From NCBI GenBank assembly GCA_900319235.1, contig ONNR01000011.1, forward strand, positions 62,001 through 126,000: DNA of 64,000 nt, written 5' to 3'. This DNA is from an uncultured Prevotellaceae bacterium (GTDB lineage: Bacteria; Bacteroidota; Bacteroidia; Bacteroidales; UBA3663). The position numbers were made by a program, and so were the translations under genes. This document shows positions 27,149 to 40,700 of the stretch, one piece after another. Under the pieces are notes generated by a model. The model was not told the DNA's origin. It ran no database searches and saw only the letters and a program-made list of their open reading frames with translations. The first letter of the stretch is position 1. Every line of letters starts with the position of its first letter.

Positions 27149-29980
27149 CTATTCGTCTTCAATTTTAGTTCCGAGCACTTCCTTCCGATAGTCTGTCGGT
27201 GTCATTCCGAACTCTTTCTTGAAGCAGGAAGTGAAATACTTACGATCACTGTAGCCCAACGAAATGGCAATCTCTGTAACGTTGCGATCCTTGTCCTGCA
27301 ACCACAGCTGTGCTTGGCGCATTTTTTGTATGCGGATGAAATCGAGCGGAGATTTGCCTGACACACTCTTCAATTTTCGGCTCAAGGTGGACTTGGAGAC
27401 ATTCACGGCTGCTGCCAGTTCCTCCACACCGAAGTCTGACTCCTCCAAATGCTCCATTACTGCTTGTTTCACTTTGGCAAGGAAGGCCTGATCGAGCTCT
27501 AGCAACTCACTCTCAGGCAATCGTTCGGCAGACGGCGTATCGTCCTTAATATAGTTGCGCATGGCGAGCATCTCGCGGCTGTCGCTCCACATCTGTTCGT
27601 TCTTCTTCTCATCGCTGCGATGCACCCACCATATCAATACTGCCAATGACATCAGAACTAGCAGACAATAGAGGACGTAAGCAGTCGTCGACTCATAGAA
27701 GGCTGGCAGACGTTCGATTTCAAGCAGGGAGACAGGCATGCTCCACAATCCATTGCAGTCGGTGGCTTTTGCTTCAAAGGTGTAGTGTCCCTTTCCCAAC
27801 TGGTTATAGAAAGCCGAGTTCTCACCACCCACCATGTATTTCCACTCTGTGTCGAACCCATTGAGCCGATACGCATAGCGGATGTGAGACACATTGAAAT
27901 GATCGAGCGAAGAGAGGAAAATCTCAAGGTCTTTGTCATCGGGCTTGAGTGTAATGTGGGTGGTATTCTGACGCTGTACAAGAGTATCGAAACACAACGA
28001 ATGTTTCATTACCTGCACATCTGTGACATGGGGAATCACAACGTCTCCCTTTCGATCAAGGCTATTGCTTGGAGTGAAACGCATCACTCCTGGAATGCCT
28101 CCGAAATAGATTTGCCCTGCCTTGTCCTTCATGGTCGATGTGGGCAGAAAACGGGTCAGCGGAATACCGATGTCGTTGGTCTTGAAGATGCGGCAGGCAT
28201 CATTGCGTGGATTGTATTCCAAAATCCGCTGGTTGGTTTCCACCCAAAGGTGTCCATAGTTGTCGTCCTGCAGCTGGTTCACACGGTCTCCGTTCAATCC
28301 GATCTGTTCGCTAAAGTCTTCGATGATGCGTTGCCGCGGCTCATAGCGGAAAACACGTCCCAACTGGGTACCCAACCACAGATAACCATCAGGCATGATA
28401 CAGAATGCCGATAGGGGTTGGCCTATATCATGACTTTCGTATTGCGTGTCGTTACCGAAGTCATAGAGTTGTCCTTCTATGGTAGTAACCCAGATGTGAC
28501 CACGCTCGTCAATCTTGATATTCGATACATAGCCGAGACGCGGGTAATGGGCCAACGGGCGCTGCGTAATGGCATCGAACACATAGAGCCCGAGGTTAGT
28601 GCCCACCCAAAGACGTTGTGCGGCATCTTCGAGAATTTGAGTCACAAACTCCTCGGAATGTGCTTGTACAGTAAGGTCAAGATCGGCTGCCAAATACATT
28701 GTGGCACCTTGGCGAGTCAGTCGATAAACGTGCATCTTCGTGTCGTGGTTCACCCAAACTCCTTCAGTTGCGGGGGCGATGATACGTCCCTTGTCCAATT
28801 CTACAGGAGCAATCTGTGGGCAATCGGCGTAGAGCACCACCCGACCCGTCTCAAGATGTATCAAGCATAGACCCGTGCGCTCTTGAAAGACCCACCACCA
28901 GCCATCGCCGGCATCGGCCATGGCCATCACTGCGGCATTGAACATCACGCGGGAGGATAAGGGCTGCAGCGGGATGTAGTCAAAGGTATTGGCCTTGGGA
29001 CGTAGCATGTAGTTCATGCAGTCAAAAGCCGCCACCATCGTGTAGAGACTATCGCACCATACACTTGCAAGCATATGGAATTTTGGTGTTTCCTCCAACG
29101 AACTATAGACCATCGTCAGACGTTTTCCTTCCTCCCTCCGATATGCTTTCAGTCCCACCGTATTCAGAATCCAAATGATTCCGTCGTAGGGGCTCTGCTT
29201 CAACGTATAGGCCCACCATCCTATCGGCGAATCACATGGATAGGAATCAAAGTGGAATTCCTCGTCTTTTTCTTCTAAATGAATGACGTCACCCGATGCG
29301 TCTAAGAGCCATAGACCATCTTCCTGCTTGTCGGTATCAAGATAGGTAATCCAATCGGACCCAACCGGCAGGTCTATCGGCCGGAGGCTATCGCATGCAA
29401 GATCGATGCAGAACAGCGTGCGGTCGTTGAACGAAGCAAAGACTTTCTCCTGATAGACGGCAGAACCAAAGATACCGATTTCGTTGCCCGCCTGGTCCAC
29501 GCGATAATATTCCTTGAGTGGAACACCCCGGTTGTCGGTTCGGGTGATGCGGGTTCGACTTTGCACAATAAACCCCTCTTCTGTGGGCAAAAGCTGGTTG
29601 ATGCGTTCTCCTTCCCAACGTTCGGGAACCAGCGCCCGAATGGTATAGTCGGCCTTGTCGAGCCAATAGAGTCCATTGTCCGAACCCAACCAAAGATGCC
29701 CGTCTTGATCTTCAGACATACATCCGATCACCCTATCCTGTGCTTGAAGAAAACCAGGACGAAACACCTGTAACTGATATCCATCGTCACGGCACAAACC
29801 ATTTACCGTGCCATACCATAGATATCCTTCCGAGTCGCGAAAGACAGAATGGATGGCACTGACGGGCAACTGGTTCTGTGTTGCTAGCGTGCGATACTCA
29901 TACGCCGAAGTTACTGCCGTCAGTTCGCGAGGGACCGACAGCAGCAACAACAAGGCAAGAATTGGGAGCAATTGCTTCAT
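27149..29980 (-). CDS. Kinase-less propeller/Y_Y_Y/AraC membrane regulator
   Basis: 943 aa from the ATG at 29980 (signal peptide MKQLLPILALLLLLSVPREL). Residues 25-690 are two-component-regulator propeller repeats ('GYLWYGTVNGLCR', 'GHLWLGSDNGLYWL', 'QRLWVGTNLGLYVF'), followed by a Y_Y_Y domain ('YAYRLNGFDTEWKYM') and a membrane helix (about 763-788). Only about 45 residues separate the helix from an AraC DNA-binding domain (832-936, 'VEELAAAVNVSKSTLSRKL', 'EIAISLGYSDRKYFTSCFKK'). There is no histidine kinase, ATPase or receiver domain and no room for one. It resembles a hybrid sensor with the phosphorelay removed, coupling a periplasmic glycan signal directly to DNA. Probably controls PUL 1. 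Confidence 0.92.
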   Translation of the reverse strand: MKQLLPILALLLLLSVPRELTAVTSAYEYRTLATQNQLPVSAIHSVFRDSEGYLWYGTVNGLCRDDGYQLQVFRPGFLQAQDRVIGCMSEDQDGHLWLGSDNGLYWLDKADYTIRALVPERWEGERINQLLPTEEGFIVQSRTRITRTDNRGVPLKEYYRVDQAGNEIGIFGSAVYQEKVFASFNDRTLFCIDLACDSLRPIDLPVGSDWITYLDTDKQEDGLWLLDASGDVIHLEEKDEEFHFDSYPCDSPIGWWAYTLKQSPYDGIIWILNTVGLKAYRREEGKRLTMVYSSLEETPKFHMLASVWCDSLYTMVAAFDCMNYMLRPKANTFDYIPLQPLSSRVMFNAAVMAMADAGDGWWWVFQERTGLCLIHLETGRVVLYADCPQIAPVELDKGRIIAPATEGVWVNHDTKMHVYRLTRQGATMYLAADLDLTVQAHSEEFVTQILEDAAQRLWVGTNLGLYVFDAITQRPLAHYPRLGYVSNIKIDERGHIWVTTIEGQLYDFGNDTQYESHDIGQPLSAFCIMPDGYLWLGTQLGRVFRYEPRQRIIEDFSEQIGLNGDRVNQLQDDNYGHLWVETNQRILEYNPRNDACRIFKTNDIGIPLTRFLPTSTMKDKAGQIYFGGIPGVMRFTPSNSLDRKGDVVIPHVTDVQVMKHSLCFDTLVQRQNTTHITLKPDDKDLEIFLSSLDHFNVSHIRYAYRLNGFDTEWKYMVGGENSAFYNQLGKGHYTFEAKATDCNGLWSMPVSLLEIERLPAFYESTTAYVLYCLLVLMSLAVLIWWVHRSDEKKNEQMWSDSREMLAMRNYIKDDTPSAERLPESELLELDQAFLAKVKQAVMEHLEESDFGVEELAAAVNVSKSTLSRKLKSVSGKSPLDFIRIQKMRQAQLWLQDKDRNVTEIAISLGYSDRKYFTSCFKKEFGMTPTDYRKEVLGTKIEDE

Positions 29981-30028
29981 GGTGCTGAGCGGACACATAG
30001 GAGGGGAGCGAAGAACCAGGGCAACCGC

Positions 30029-33271
<3,243 letters not shown>

Positions 33272-33307
33272 TTATGATTTTTTATTAAAAATGTCTTTCA
33301 ATCGCTG

Positions 33308-33315
33308 CAAATATA
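33308..33315 (-). promoter_or_regulatory. Promoter -7 box of the GH2-regulator transcript
   Basis: TATATTTG followed by GC on the minus strand, about 40 nt before the GH2 ATG, in the divergent spacer between PUL 1 and PUL 2. Confidence 0.7.
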
Positions 33316-33376
33316 ATCATTTTTATTCAAACTTTGCATGATGACGAAAAAAAATAACGATTTTTTGCTTCGTTTT

Positions 33377-33407
33377 TTGCATTTTTCAACCAAATAGGTT
33401 ATCTTTG
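33377..33407 (+). promoter_or_regulatory. Promoter of the GH43-sensor transcript
   Basis: TTG (33377-33379) and TATCTTTG (33400-33407) with a 20-nt spacer, a good match to the Bacteroidetes promoter, about 35 nt before the ATG at 33443. Confidence 0.75.
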
Positions 33408-33442
33408 CATCGTTAAACGCATACACATATACGACCTTGGCG

Positions 33443-34486
33443 ATGAAAAAACATACCCTACATCTTATACTTATGGCCCTGATCGGGCTTATGATGTCGC
33501 TCAGCAGTTGCAGAGATCCCGTTTCGGAAGAGACGGCCTACGTCTTCACCTCGTTCCGCGAACCCTCCACACGGGGTCTGCAGTACCTTTATAGCCTCGA
33601 CGGGCTGCATTGGGACACGCTGCCGAGCATCTGGCTTGCTCCGATGGTGGGCAATGACACCACTTACATCGATGCTTGGACGGGGCAAGTGCAGGCACCG
33701 AAATATTATCCCGACGAGCGTGTGATGCGCGACCCCAGCATCGTCCGTGGGCCTGATGGTACTTTCCACCTCGTCTGGACCACCCAGTGGATGGGCAGCC
33801 GCGGTTTCGGCTATTCCTCTTCGCCCGACCTGATCCATTGGTCGGAGCAGCGTGTCATCGACGTGATGGGCGACATCCCGACCAACAACGTCTGGGCTCC
33901 TGAACTTTTCTACGATGAGGAGCAGAAACAATTCCTGATCGTCTGGTCGTCGCAAATTGATCCGCGCACCTATACCACCGCCGACTCGCTGGGCACCAAC
34001 AGTTGCCACCGCATGTGGTACACCACAACGCGCGACTTCGAGACCTTTGCTCCCGCCCAGCGCTATTATGACCCCGGTTTCAACAGCATCGACGGCTATC
34101 TGCTGCGACGCGGACCGAAGGACTATGTCCTCGTCGTCAAGGACAACCGCAAGCCGGGATTCAGCAACCTCTTCTGCGTCTTCAGCGACTCGCCCTACGG
34201 CCCATTCCACACCGTCGACAATGCTCCTGCCGGCACCACTCCAACCACGACCTTCGGCCGCACTTATTCCGAAGGACCCTGCGCCCTCCAGTTGGGTGAC
34301 GAGTGGATCATTTACTTCGACCAATACCATCCGCAGGAATACGGCGCCGTAGCGACCCGCGACTTCCTGACTTTCACCCCCATCCCCGAACGTATCAGCG
34401 TGCCCGCCAACCACAAGCATGGTACCATCGTCCAAGTGAGCCGCAAGCAGCTCGATGCGTTGCTGGAGTATGCAAAAAACCGCTGA
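33443..34486 (+). CDS. GH43-like lipoprotein glycosidase
   Basis: 347 aa from the ATG at 33443; a TTG two codons earlier is less likely. Lipobox LSSC near residue 20, so it is probably surface- or periplasm-anchored. Five-bladed propeller motifs: 'MRDPSIVRGPDG' (base aspartate region), 'NNVWAPELFYDEE' and 'RTYSEGPCALQLGDEW' (acid glutamate region). This is the GH43 pattern; typical activities are arabinofuranosidase, xylosidase or galactosidase. It lies 29 nt before the hybrid sensor gene and shares its transcript. Its place in an otherwise fructan-type locus is unusual. Confidence 0.85.
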   Translation: MKKHTLHLILMALIGLMMSLSSCRDPVSEETAYVFTSFREPSTRGLQYLYSLDGLHWDTLPSIWLAPMVGNDTTYIDAWTGQVQAPKYYPDERVMRDPSIVRGPDGTFHLVWTTQWMGSRGFGYSSSPDLIHWSEQRVIDVMGDIPTNNVWAPELFYDEEQKQFLIVWSSQIDPRTYTTADSLGTNSCHRMWYTTTRDFETFAPAQRYYDPGFNSIDGYLLRRGPKDYVLVVKDNRKPGFSNLFCVFSDSPYGPFHTVDNAPAGTTPTTTFGRTYSEGPCALQLGDEWIIYFDQYHPQEYGAVATRDFLTFTPIPERISVPANHKHGTIVQVSRKQLDALLEYAKNR

Positions 34487-34515
34487 AAAAAATACCGACC
34501 ATTTATTTCTAAACA

Positions 34516-37506
34516 ATGTTTGCCCTGAAAACCTCAACATTGACCAAATCTTTTATAGTCACTATTGGATTTGTTGCCTTTCTGCTGAGTTCCTGCACTT
34601 CGTCGCGGGAACCACGATACCGCATCGGCGTGTCGCAATGCTCCGAGGGACCTTGGCGCGCGAAACAGAACGCCGAGATGGAACGCGAACTGCTCCTGCA
34701 CGATGGTATCTCGATGGAACTGATCTGTTGCCACGACAATAGCCAGCAGCAGATCGAGGACATCCATAACTTCATCAATCAAAAGGTCGATCTTATTATC
34801 GTCTCGCCTAACGAACCCGAAGACGTCACCCCCGCTGTTGCTGAAGCATACGATGCCGGAATTCCTATCGTGGTCTTCGACCGCCAGGTCATCGGAGACA
34901 AATACACCGCCATGGTGAGCGGTGACAACGAAGGTGCAGGGCGTCTTTTGGCCCGTTATGCACTGAGCCTTTCGCTTCTCCCGGACGCGACTGAAAGGAG
35001 CAACCCTTTCCAGAGATGCAATATCCTTGAACTCACGGGCCTCATGACTACCACGCCTGCCCAAATGCGTCATCGAGGCATCGTCGAGGAGCTTAAAGGC
35101 TATCCTCAGGCGAAACTACTGGCCTCCGTCGATGTACATTGGTCGGGCGATGACGCGGCAGCCATGATGGATTCCCTGCTTGCCTGTTATCCCGATGTTG
35201 ACGTCGTCGTTGCCCATAGCGACTGGATAGCTACAGCTGCCAAGGCCAAGGCCAACGAACTGAAACCCGGCAACCGCATCCGTTTTGCAGGTATTGATGG
35301 CATCGTGGGTCCTGGCGAAGGCATCGAAAACATCGAACTGGGCCGTCTCGATGCTACTGCCACTTATCCCACAGGTGGCGATATCATCATGCAGACTGCT
35401 ATCCACATCCTCGAAGGCGAGCCCTATGAAAAGGAGACACTACTTGAAAGCCACCTCGTCTCGTCGGTACAAGAGGCGATGCTCACCAGCAGCATGCAAC
35501 GTGCCATCGACAAGGAAGCAGAAGACATTCGCGAGTTGAGAGGCCGTATGGATTACTATTGGCAACTCCACAGCCTCGAAAAGGCCTTGAGCCGAGCATT
35601 GGGAGCCCTCCTGGTACTCGCCCTCGGCTTCATGCTGACGCTCTACCTCTTTTACCGAATCAGTCGTCGCACTGGCGAAAGTCTCACCCGCCAACGTGCA
35701 ACTCTCAAGGAACAGCGCGACCAACTGCTTGCCCTGACCCGCGAACTGGAGAAGGCCAACAATGCCAAGATGACCTTCTTCACCAACGTCAGCCATGACT
35801 TCCGCACACCGCTGACGCTCATCTCCGCACCCATCGAGCAACTTTCGAAAGACGAACGCCTGCAGGATCCCAAGCAAAGGCAACTCCTGCAGCTGGCACA
35901 AAGGAACATCGGCTTGCTGCGCCGACTGGTGAACCAGATTCTCGATTTCCGCAAGGCTGAAAGTGGCAAAACTTCGCTCGACCTGCAACCCATCGACCTG
36001 AGTTCGCTCCTCTCGGCATGGACCGACTCGTTCCAGGGACTGGCAGCGAAGAAGCAGATACAGCTCACCTATGAAACGCGAGGCAAGGATTTCCAGACCA
36101 TGGCCGACGAGGCCAAGATGGAACGCATCTTCTACAACATCATGGGCAATGCCTTCAAGTTCACTCCTGATGGGGGCAGCATCAGCGTCTCCCTCGCGCA
36201 TACGGGCGATAAATATATAATGTGTATCGGCGATACCGGACCTGGCATCCCCACAAGCGATATCCAGAAGATTTTCGACAGCTATTATCAGGTAGGTTCC
36301 CGCCGTTTCGAGGGAACGGGTCTCGGTCTGGCGCTCGCCAAGAACTTCGTGGAACTGCACGGCGGCACCATTCGCGCCGAGAATCAGCCGACAGGGACAG
36401 GCTCTATCTTCACCATCACCCTTCCCGCAAGGCCCATCCGCGAAGGCCAGCAGACCATTCCGGTCATTTCAGGCGAACCAGTTGATCTGAATACACCGAA
36501 TGCTCCGACATCGTCGAATGCGCTGCCATCTGCCCTCGACCTCGACGAACTTGAGGCGCACGAGGACCTCACCACCCGCGATGACGAGCCCAAGCCCATT
36601 GCGCTCATCATCGACGACAACCAGGACATACGTCTCTTCCTTCGCACATTGCTGGCCGACAAGTATCGTGTCCTCAGTGCCGCTGATGGCCAGGAAGGCC
36701 TGCGCAAGGCACAGGAAACGGTGCCCGACATCATCATCTGCGATGTGATGATGCCCGTCATGGACGGACTGGAATGCTGCCGACGACTGAAGACCACATC
36801 GGCCACCAGCCACATCCCCGTATTGATGCTCACGGCCTGCTCGATGGACGAACAGCGCGTGCGCGGGCTTGAGGAAGGAGCCGATGCCTACATTGCCAAG
36901 CCTTTCAGTTCAGCCGTGCTCCTTGCCCAGATGGAGTCACTCATCAGCAACCGGGCAAGGATCAGGGAGTCGGTTGCCCCGATTGCAGGTAGCATATCCG
37001 CAAAGCCCGATGCGCCTGTCGCTGGCGACAAGCCATCTCAAAAGGTACCCGACACTTCCGCTCCTTCTCCCGGGCGTGAAAAAAGGGAACCTTCCCACGA
37101 ACGCGACCAGCAAGAACCTTCCCCCAAACACGACCAAGAGGAGCCTGCCGCTGCCCCCACACCCGTCCGCATATCGAAATATGATCAGGAGTTTCTCGAA
37201 AAACTAAACCAGCTCATCGAGCAGAATCTCAGCAACGAGAACTACTCCATCGAGCTTCTCGCTTCGGACATCTGCCTGAGCCGCACCCAGCTTTTCCGCA
37301 AGTGCAAGGCGCTCACCGGAGTGAGCCCCGTCGAACTGCTGCGCAACACGCGCCTCGATGCTGCACGCCAGCTTTTGGCCGAAGGCAAGGGCAGTGTGGC
37401 TGAGGTCGCATCTCTGGTGGGCTTTGCCGATGCTTCGTATTTCACCCGTTGCTACAAGGCATATTTCGGCACAACGCCCCATGAGATGAACAAACAAAAG
37501 TACTGA
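34516..37506 (+). CDS. Hybrid two-component system sensor/regulator with periplasmic sugar-binding domain
   Basis: 996 aa. Signal/lipobox-like LLSSC near residue 27, then a LacI/ribose-binding-type domain (37-315: 'RIGVSQCSEGPWRAKQNAEM', 'LIIVSPNEPEDVTPAV', 'VFDRQV'). A membrane helix follows (about 357-378), then the histidine kinase with His426 in 'NVSHDFRTPLTL', the ATPase ('GNAFKFTPDGG', 'GTGLGLALAKN'), the receiver with Asp743 in 'ICDVMMPVMDG', and an AraC domain (890-996). It has the architecture of B. thetaiotaomicron BT1754, which binds fructose. The linker between receiver and AraC domain carries a nine-residue repeat (EPSHERDQQ, EPSPKHDQE). Likely activates the SusC/D-GH32 genes downstream. 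Confidence 0.95.
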   Translation: MFALKTSTLTKSFIVTIGFVAFLLSSCTSSREPRYRIGVSQCSEGPWRAKQNAEMERELLLHDGISMELICCHDNSQQQIEDIHNFINQKVDLIIVSPNEPEDVTPAVAEAYDAGIPIVVFDRQVIGDKYTAMVSGDNEGAGRLLARYALSLSLLPDATERSNPFQRCNILELTGLMTTTPAQMRHRGIVEELKGYPQAKLLASVDVHWSGDDAAAMMDSLLACYPDVDVVVAHSDWIATAAKAKANELKPGNRIRFAGIDGIVGPGEGIENIELGRLDATATYPTGGDIIMQTAIHILEGEPYEKETLLESHLVSSVQEAMLTSSMQRAIDKEAEDIRELRGRMDYYWQLHSLEKALSRALGALLVLALGFMLTLYLFYRISRRTGESLTRQRATLKEQRDQLLALTRELEKANNAKMTFFTNVSHDFRTPLTLISAPIEQLSKDERLQDPKQRQLLQLAQRNIGLLRRLVNQILDFRKAESGKTSLDLQPIDLSSLLSAWTDSFQGLAAKKQIQLTYETRGKDFQTMADEAKMERIFYNIMGNAFKFTPDGGSISVSLAHTGDKYIMCIGDTGPGIPTSDIQKIFDSYYQVGSRRFEGTGLGLALAKNFVELHGGTIRAENQPTGTGSIFTITLPARPIREGQQTIPVISGEPVDLNTPNAPTSSNALPSALDLDELEAHEDLTTRDDEPKPIALIIDDNQDIRLFLRTLLADKYRVLSAADGQEGLRKAQETVPDIIICDVMMPVMDGLECCRRLKTTSATSHIPVLMLTACSMDEQRVRGLEEGADAYIAKPFSSAVLLAQMESLISNRARIRESVAPIAGSISAKPDAPVAGDKPSQKVPDTSAPSPGREKREPSHERDQQEPSPKHDQEEPAAAPTPVRISKYDQEFLEKLNQLIEQNLSNENYSIELLASDICLSRTQLFRKCKALTGVSPVELLRNTRLDAARQLLAEGKGSVAEVASLVGFADASYFTRCYKAYFGTTPHEMNKQKY
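36487..36522. repeat. 9-bp-period repeat inside the sensor gene
   Basis: Four in-frame units (CTGAATACA, CCGAATGCT, CCGACATCG, TCGAATGCG) in the linker between kinase ATPase and receiver domains. Confidence 0.5.
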
Positions 37507-37510
37507 AAAT

Positions 37511-37583
37511 GGACGAATGTTGCATCCGAAAGCGGACACATGTTGCAAAAACGGCAATTGAGACATATTTTTTATATGTTGCA
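37511..37583 (+). promoter_or_regulatory. Candidate binding sites for the hybrid sensor
   Basis: ATGTTGCA occurs three times (37517, 37540, 37576). The first two lie within GGACNNATGTTGCA and are spaced exactly 23 bp, about two helical turns; the third ends 33 nt before the -7 box. Direct repeats in this place suit an AraC-domain activator. The assignment is inferred. Confidence 0.6.
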
Positions 37584-37616
37584 ACCACTTTTCTATTTTT
37601 TATAAAAATATAAGCC

Positions 37617-37624
37617 TATCTTTG
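37617..37624 (+). promoter_or_regulatory. Promoter -7 box of the fructan susC
   Basis: TATCTTTG followed by CCCC, with a leader of about 70 nt to the ATG at 37701. Confidence 0.75.
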
Positions 37625-37700
37625 CCCCGCAAACACCACCACAAATTTGAAAAACTTCATTCCAAATACACTTTTCATACATCTTTAATATTTAATCACA

Positions 37701-40700
37701 ATGAAGAAATTCAAAGTTCTGATTTCAGGTTTAGTCCTGGCTCTCCTTTGTACCATGAGCGCATTGGCACAGGTGCAGGTGAGCGGCACAGTGACAGACA
37801 ATGTACTGGGCGAACCGATCATCGGTGCCTCAGTAGTTGAAGTAGGTACCACGAATGGTACGATCACCGACCTCGACGGCAACTTTTCGCTGCAAGTCAA
37901 GTCGGGCGCACAGCTCCAGTTCAGCTTCGTGGGTTATGTGACACAAGTCCTCGCAGCTGCTCCCAACATGAACGTGGTCCTCGCCGAGGATAACGAGCTG
38001 CTCGAAGAAGTTGTGGTCACCGGTTATACCACTCAGCGTAAGGCCGACCTCACCGGTTCGGTTGCTGTAGTGCAGACCAAGGGCCTCAAGACCTCGAGCG
38101 ACACCGACCCGATGCGCGCCCTCCAAGGTAAGGTTGCTGGTATGACCATCACTTCCAATGGTTCGCCTGCTGCCACCGCTACCGTCCGCATCCGTGGTAT
38201 TGGTTCGTTCAACTCCAACCAGGATCCTCTCTACGTTATCGATGGAGTGCCCACCACTTCGGCCCTCAACACCCTCAACATGAACGACATCGAGTCGATG
38301 CAGGTTTTGAAGGACGCCGCTTCGGCCTCTATCTACGGTAGCCGCGCTGCCAACGGTGTCATCATCATCACCACCAAGAGCGGCAAGAAGGACCAGAAGG
38401 TAAAGGTTGACTTCACCGCTTCCGCTCAGGCTTCGTTCTACAACAGCCAGTCGAAGATGAAGCTCAGCAACACTTATCAGTATGCTACCACCATGGCTCA
38501 GGCCGCCCTCAACGATGGCCTCGATCCTGTCATCTATGCTCAGAACTACGGTCTGAACCTCAATGCTGCCAATGGCGTGCCCATCACCGCTTACGATCCA
38601 GTTACCGGTCAGAATGTCAACTTCACTGTTGGTGGCCTCTACAATGGTTACATCAACACCAACCAGACCATGATCTTCAGCGACACCGACTGGCTCGACG
38701 CTATCAGCCGCACCGGCTTCACCCAGAGCTACGACATCTCCATCAGCCACGGTACCGACAAGAGCACCCAGATGTTCAGCGTAGGTTACAAGAAGGCCAA
38801 CGGTATCCTGAAGTACACCGACTTTGAGAACATCGCTGTCCGCATGAACAGCACCTACAACATCAATAAGGTTGTCAGCGTGGGCGAGAACTTCACCCTT
38901 ACCTATAGCGACCAGGTGGATTGCCAGCCTCTCGAGAACGCGCTCAAGATGTCTCCTACCGTTCCTGTGTATGAGAAGGACGGCGTGACCTTCGGTGGCC
39001 CTGTCGGTGGTATGTCCGACCGTCAGAACCCACTCCGCGAGCTCTATCAGAACCGCGACAACCGCCTCACCATGTGGCGTCTCTTCGGCAATGGCTACAT
39101 CAACCTCAAGCCCATCAAGGGTCTCGACATCCGTTCGAACTTCGGTCTTGACTACAATGCTTCGTTCATCCACTCGATGACCTACACCTTCGTCAGCGAT
39201 ATCGTACGCGAAGATACTCCAAAGACTGGCGTCGGCCAGACCAACGACCTGAAGTGGAACTGGTCAACCACCGCCAACTATCTCGTACCGCTCCCAGAGG
39301 ATCATACCCTCACCGTACTCGGTGGTGTGGAACTCTACAAGCAGCAGGTTATCGACATCAGCGGTAACGCTGAGGAGTTCGCAGTTGAAAACGCCCTCTA
39401 CATGTGGCCTTCCGCTGCAACAGGCACTCAGAAACTCTATGGTGGCCAGGCCGGCTACACCCTCGTTTCCCTCTTCGGCAAACTTGACTACAACTGGCAC
39501 GACCTCTTGCTCGCAAGCTTCACTATCCGTCGCGACGGTTCAAGCCGTTTCGGTAAGAACAACCGCTACGGTACCTTCCCCGCAGCTTCTCTCGGTTATC
39601 GTCTCTCGAAGCACCTCCATCAGGATTGGCTCGACGACCTCAAGCTCCGTGCTTCATGGGGTCAGACCGGTAACCAGGCCATCGCCAACTCGGCACGCTA
39701 CACCATCCTCACCGCCGACTACGGCTCGGGCCGCGATGCTTCGACTGCATACGACCTCAAGGCTGAAGGCTCAGGCACCTATCCCAGCGGCTACCGTGTA
39801 ACCCAGACCGGTAACGACAACATCAAGTGGGAGACTGCCACTCAGTACAACGTCGGTCTCGACTATGCATTCTTCAGCAACAGCCTCTACGGTACTGTTG
39901 ATGCCTATATCAAGAAGGTGAAGGATATGCTTATCAATCCTGCTTACCTCGGATCGGTAGGTGAAGGTGGCGCCAGCTGGCAGAACGGTCCTTCTCTCGA
40001 GAACAAGGGTATGGAGTTCACCGTTGGCTATCGCAACAAGACTCCATTCGGCATGACCTACAACATCAATGCCAACCTCGACTTCTTCCGCAACAAGGTT
40101 ACCTATCTCCCCGAAACCACTACCGGTTCTTACGCACACACCGCTTACGAGAACCTCGTAGAAGCCAAGGTTCCTTACGGCTCAATCGTAGGTTATGTAG
40201 TTGATGGCCTGTTCCAGTCGCGCGAGGAAGTGCTCGCCAGCGGTCAGGAGAATGCCCGCCTTGGTGGTCTCAAGTATGCCGACCTCGATGGCAACGGCAT
40301 CATCAACAGCAACGACCAGACTTGGATCTTCAACCCAGTGCCCGACTTCAGCTACGGTCTCAACATTGAGCTTGGATACAAGAGCTTCGACTTCGCCATG
40401 TTCTGGCAGGGTGTTCACGGACAGGACGTTTACAACGGACAGAAGTTCCAGACCGACTTCTTCAGCCTCACCGACCCAGGTTCGAACAAGGGTTCGCGTA
40501 TGATGGATGCCTGGACACTCGGCAACACCAGCAGCTCTATCCCCGCCCTCACCACTTCGAACGTAGGTGACGAAGGCCGCACCTCCAGCTACTTCGTTGA
40601 GAACGGTGGTTACCTCAAGCTCCGCAGCCTCCAGTTCGGCTACAGCCTTTCGGAGAAACTCCTCAAGAAGGCACATATGAGCAACGCCCGCGTATATGTA

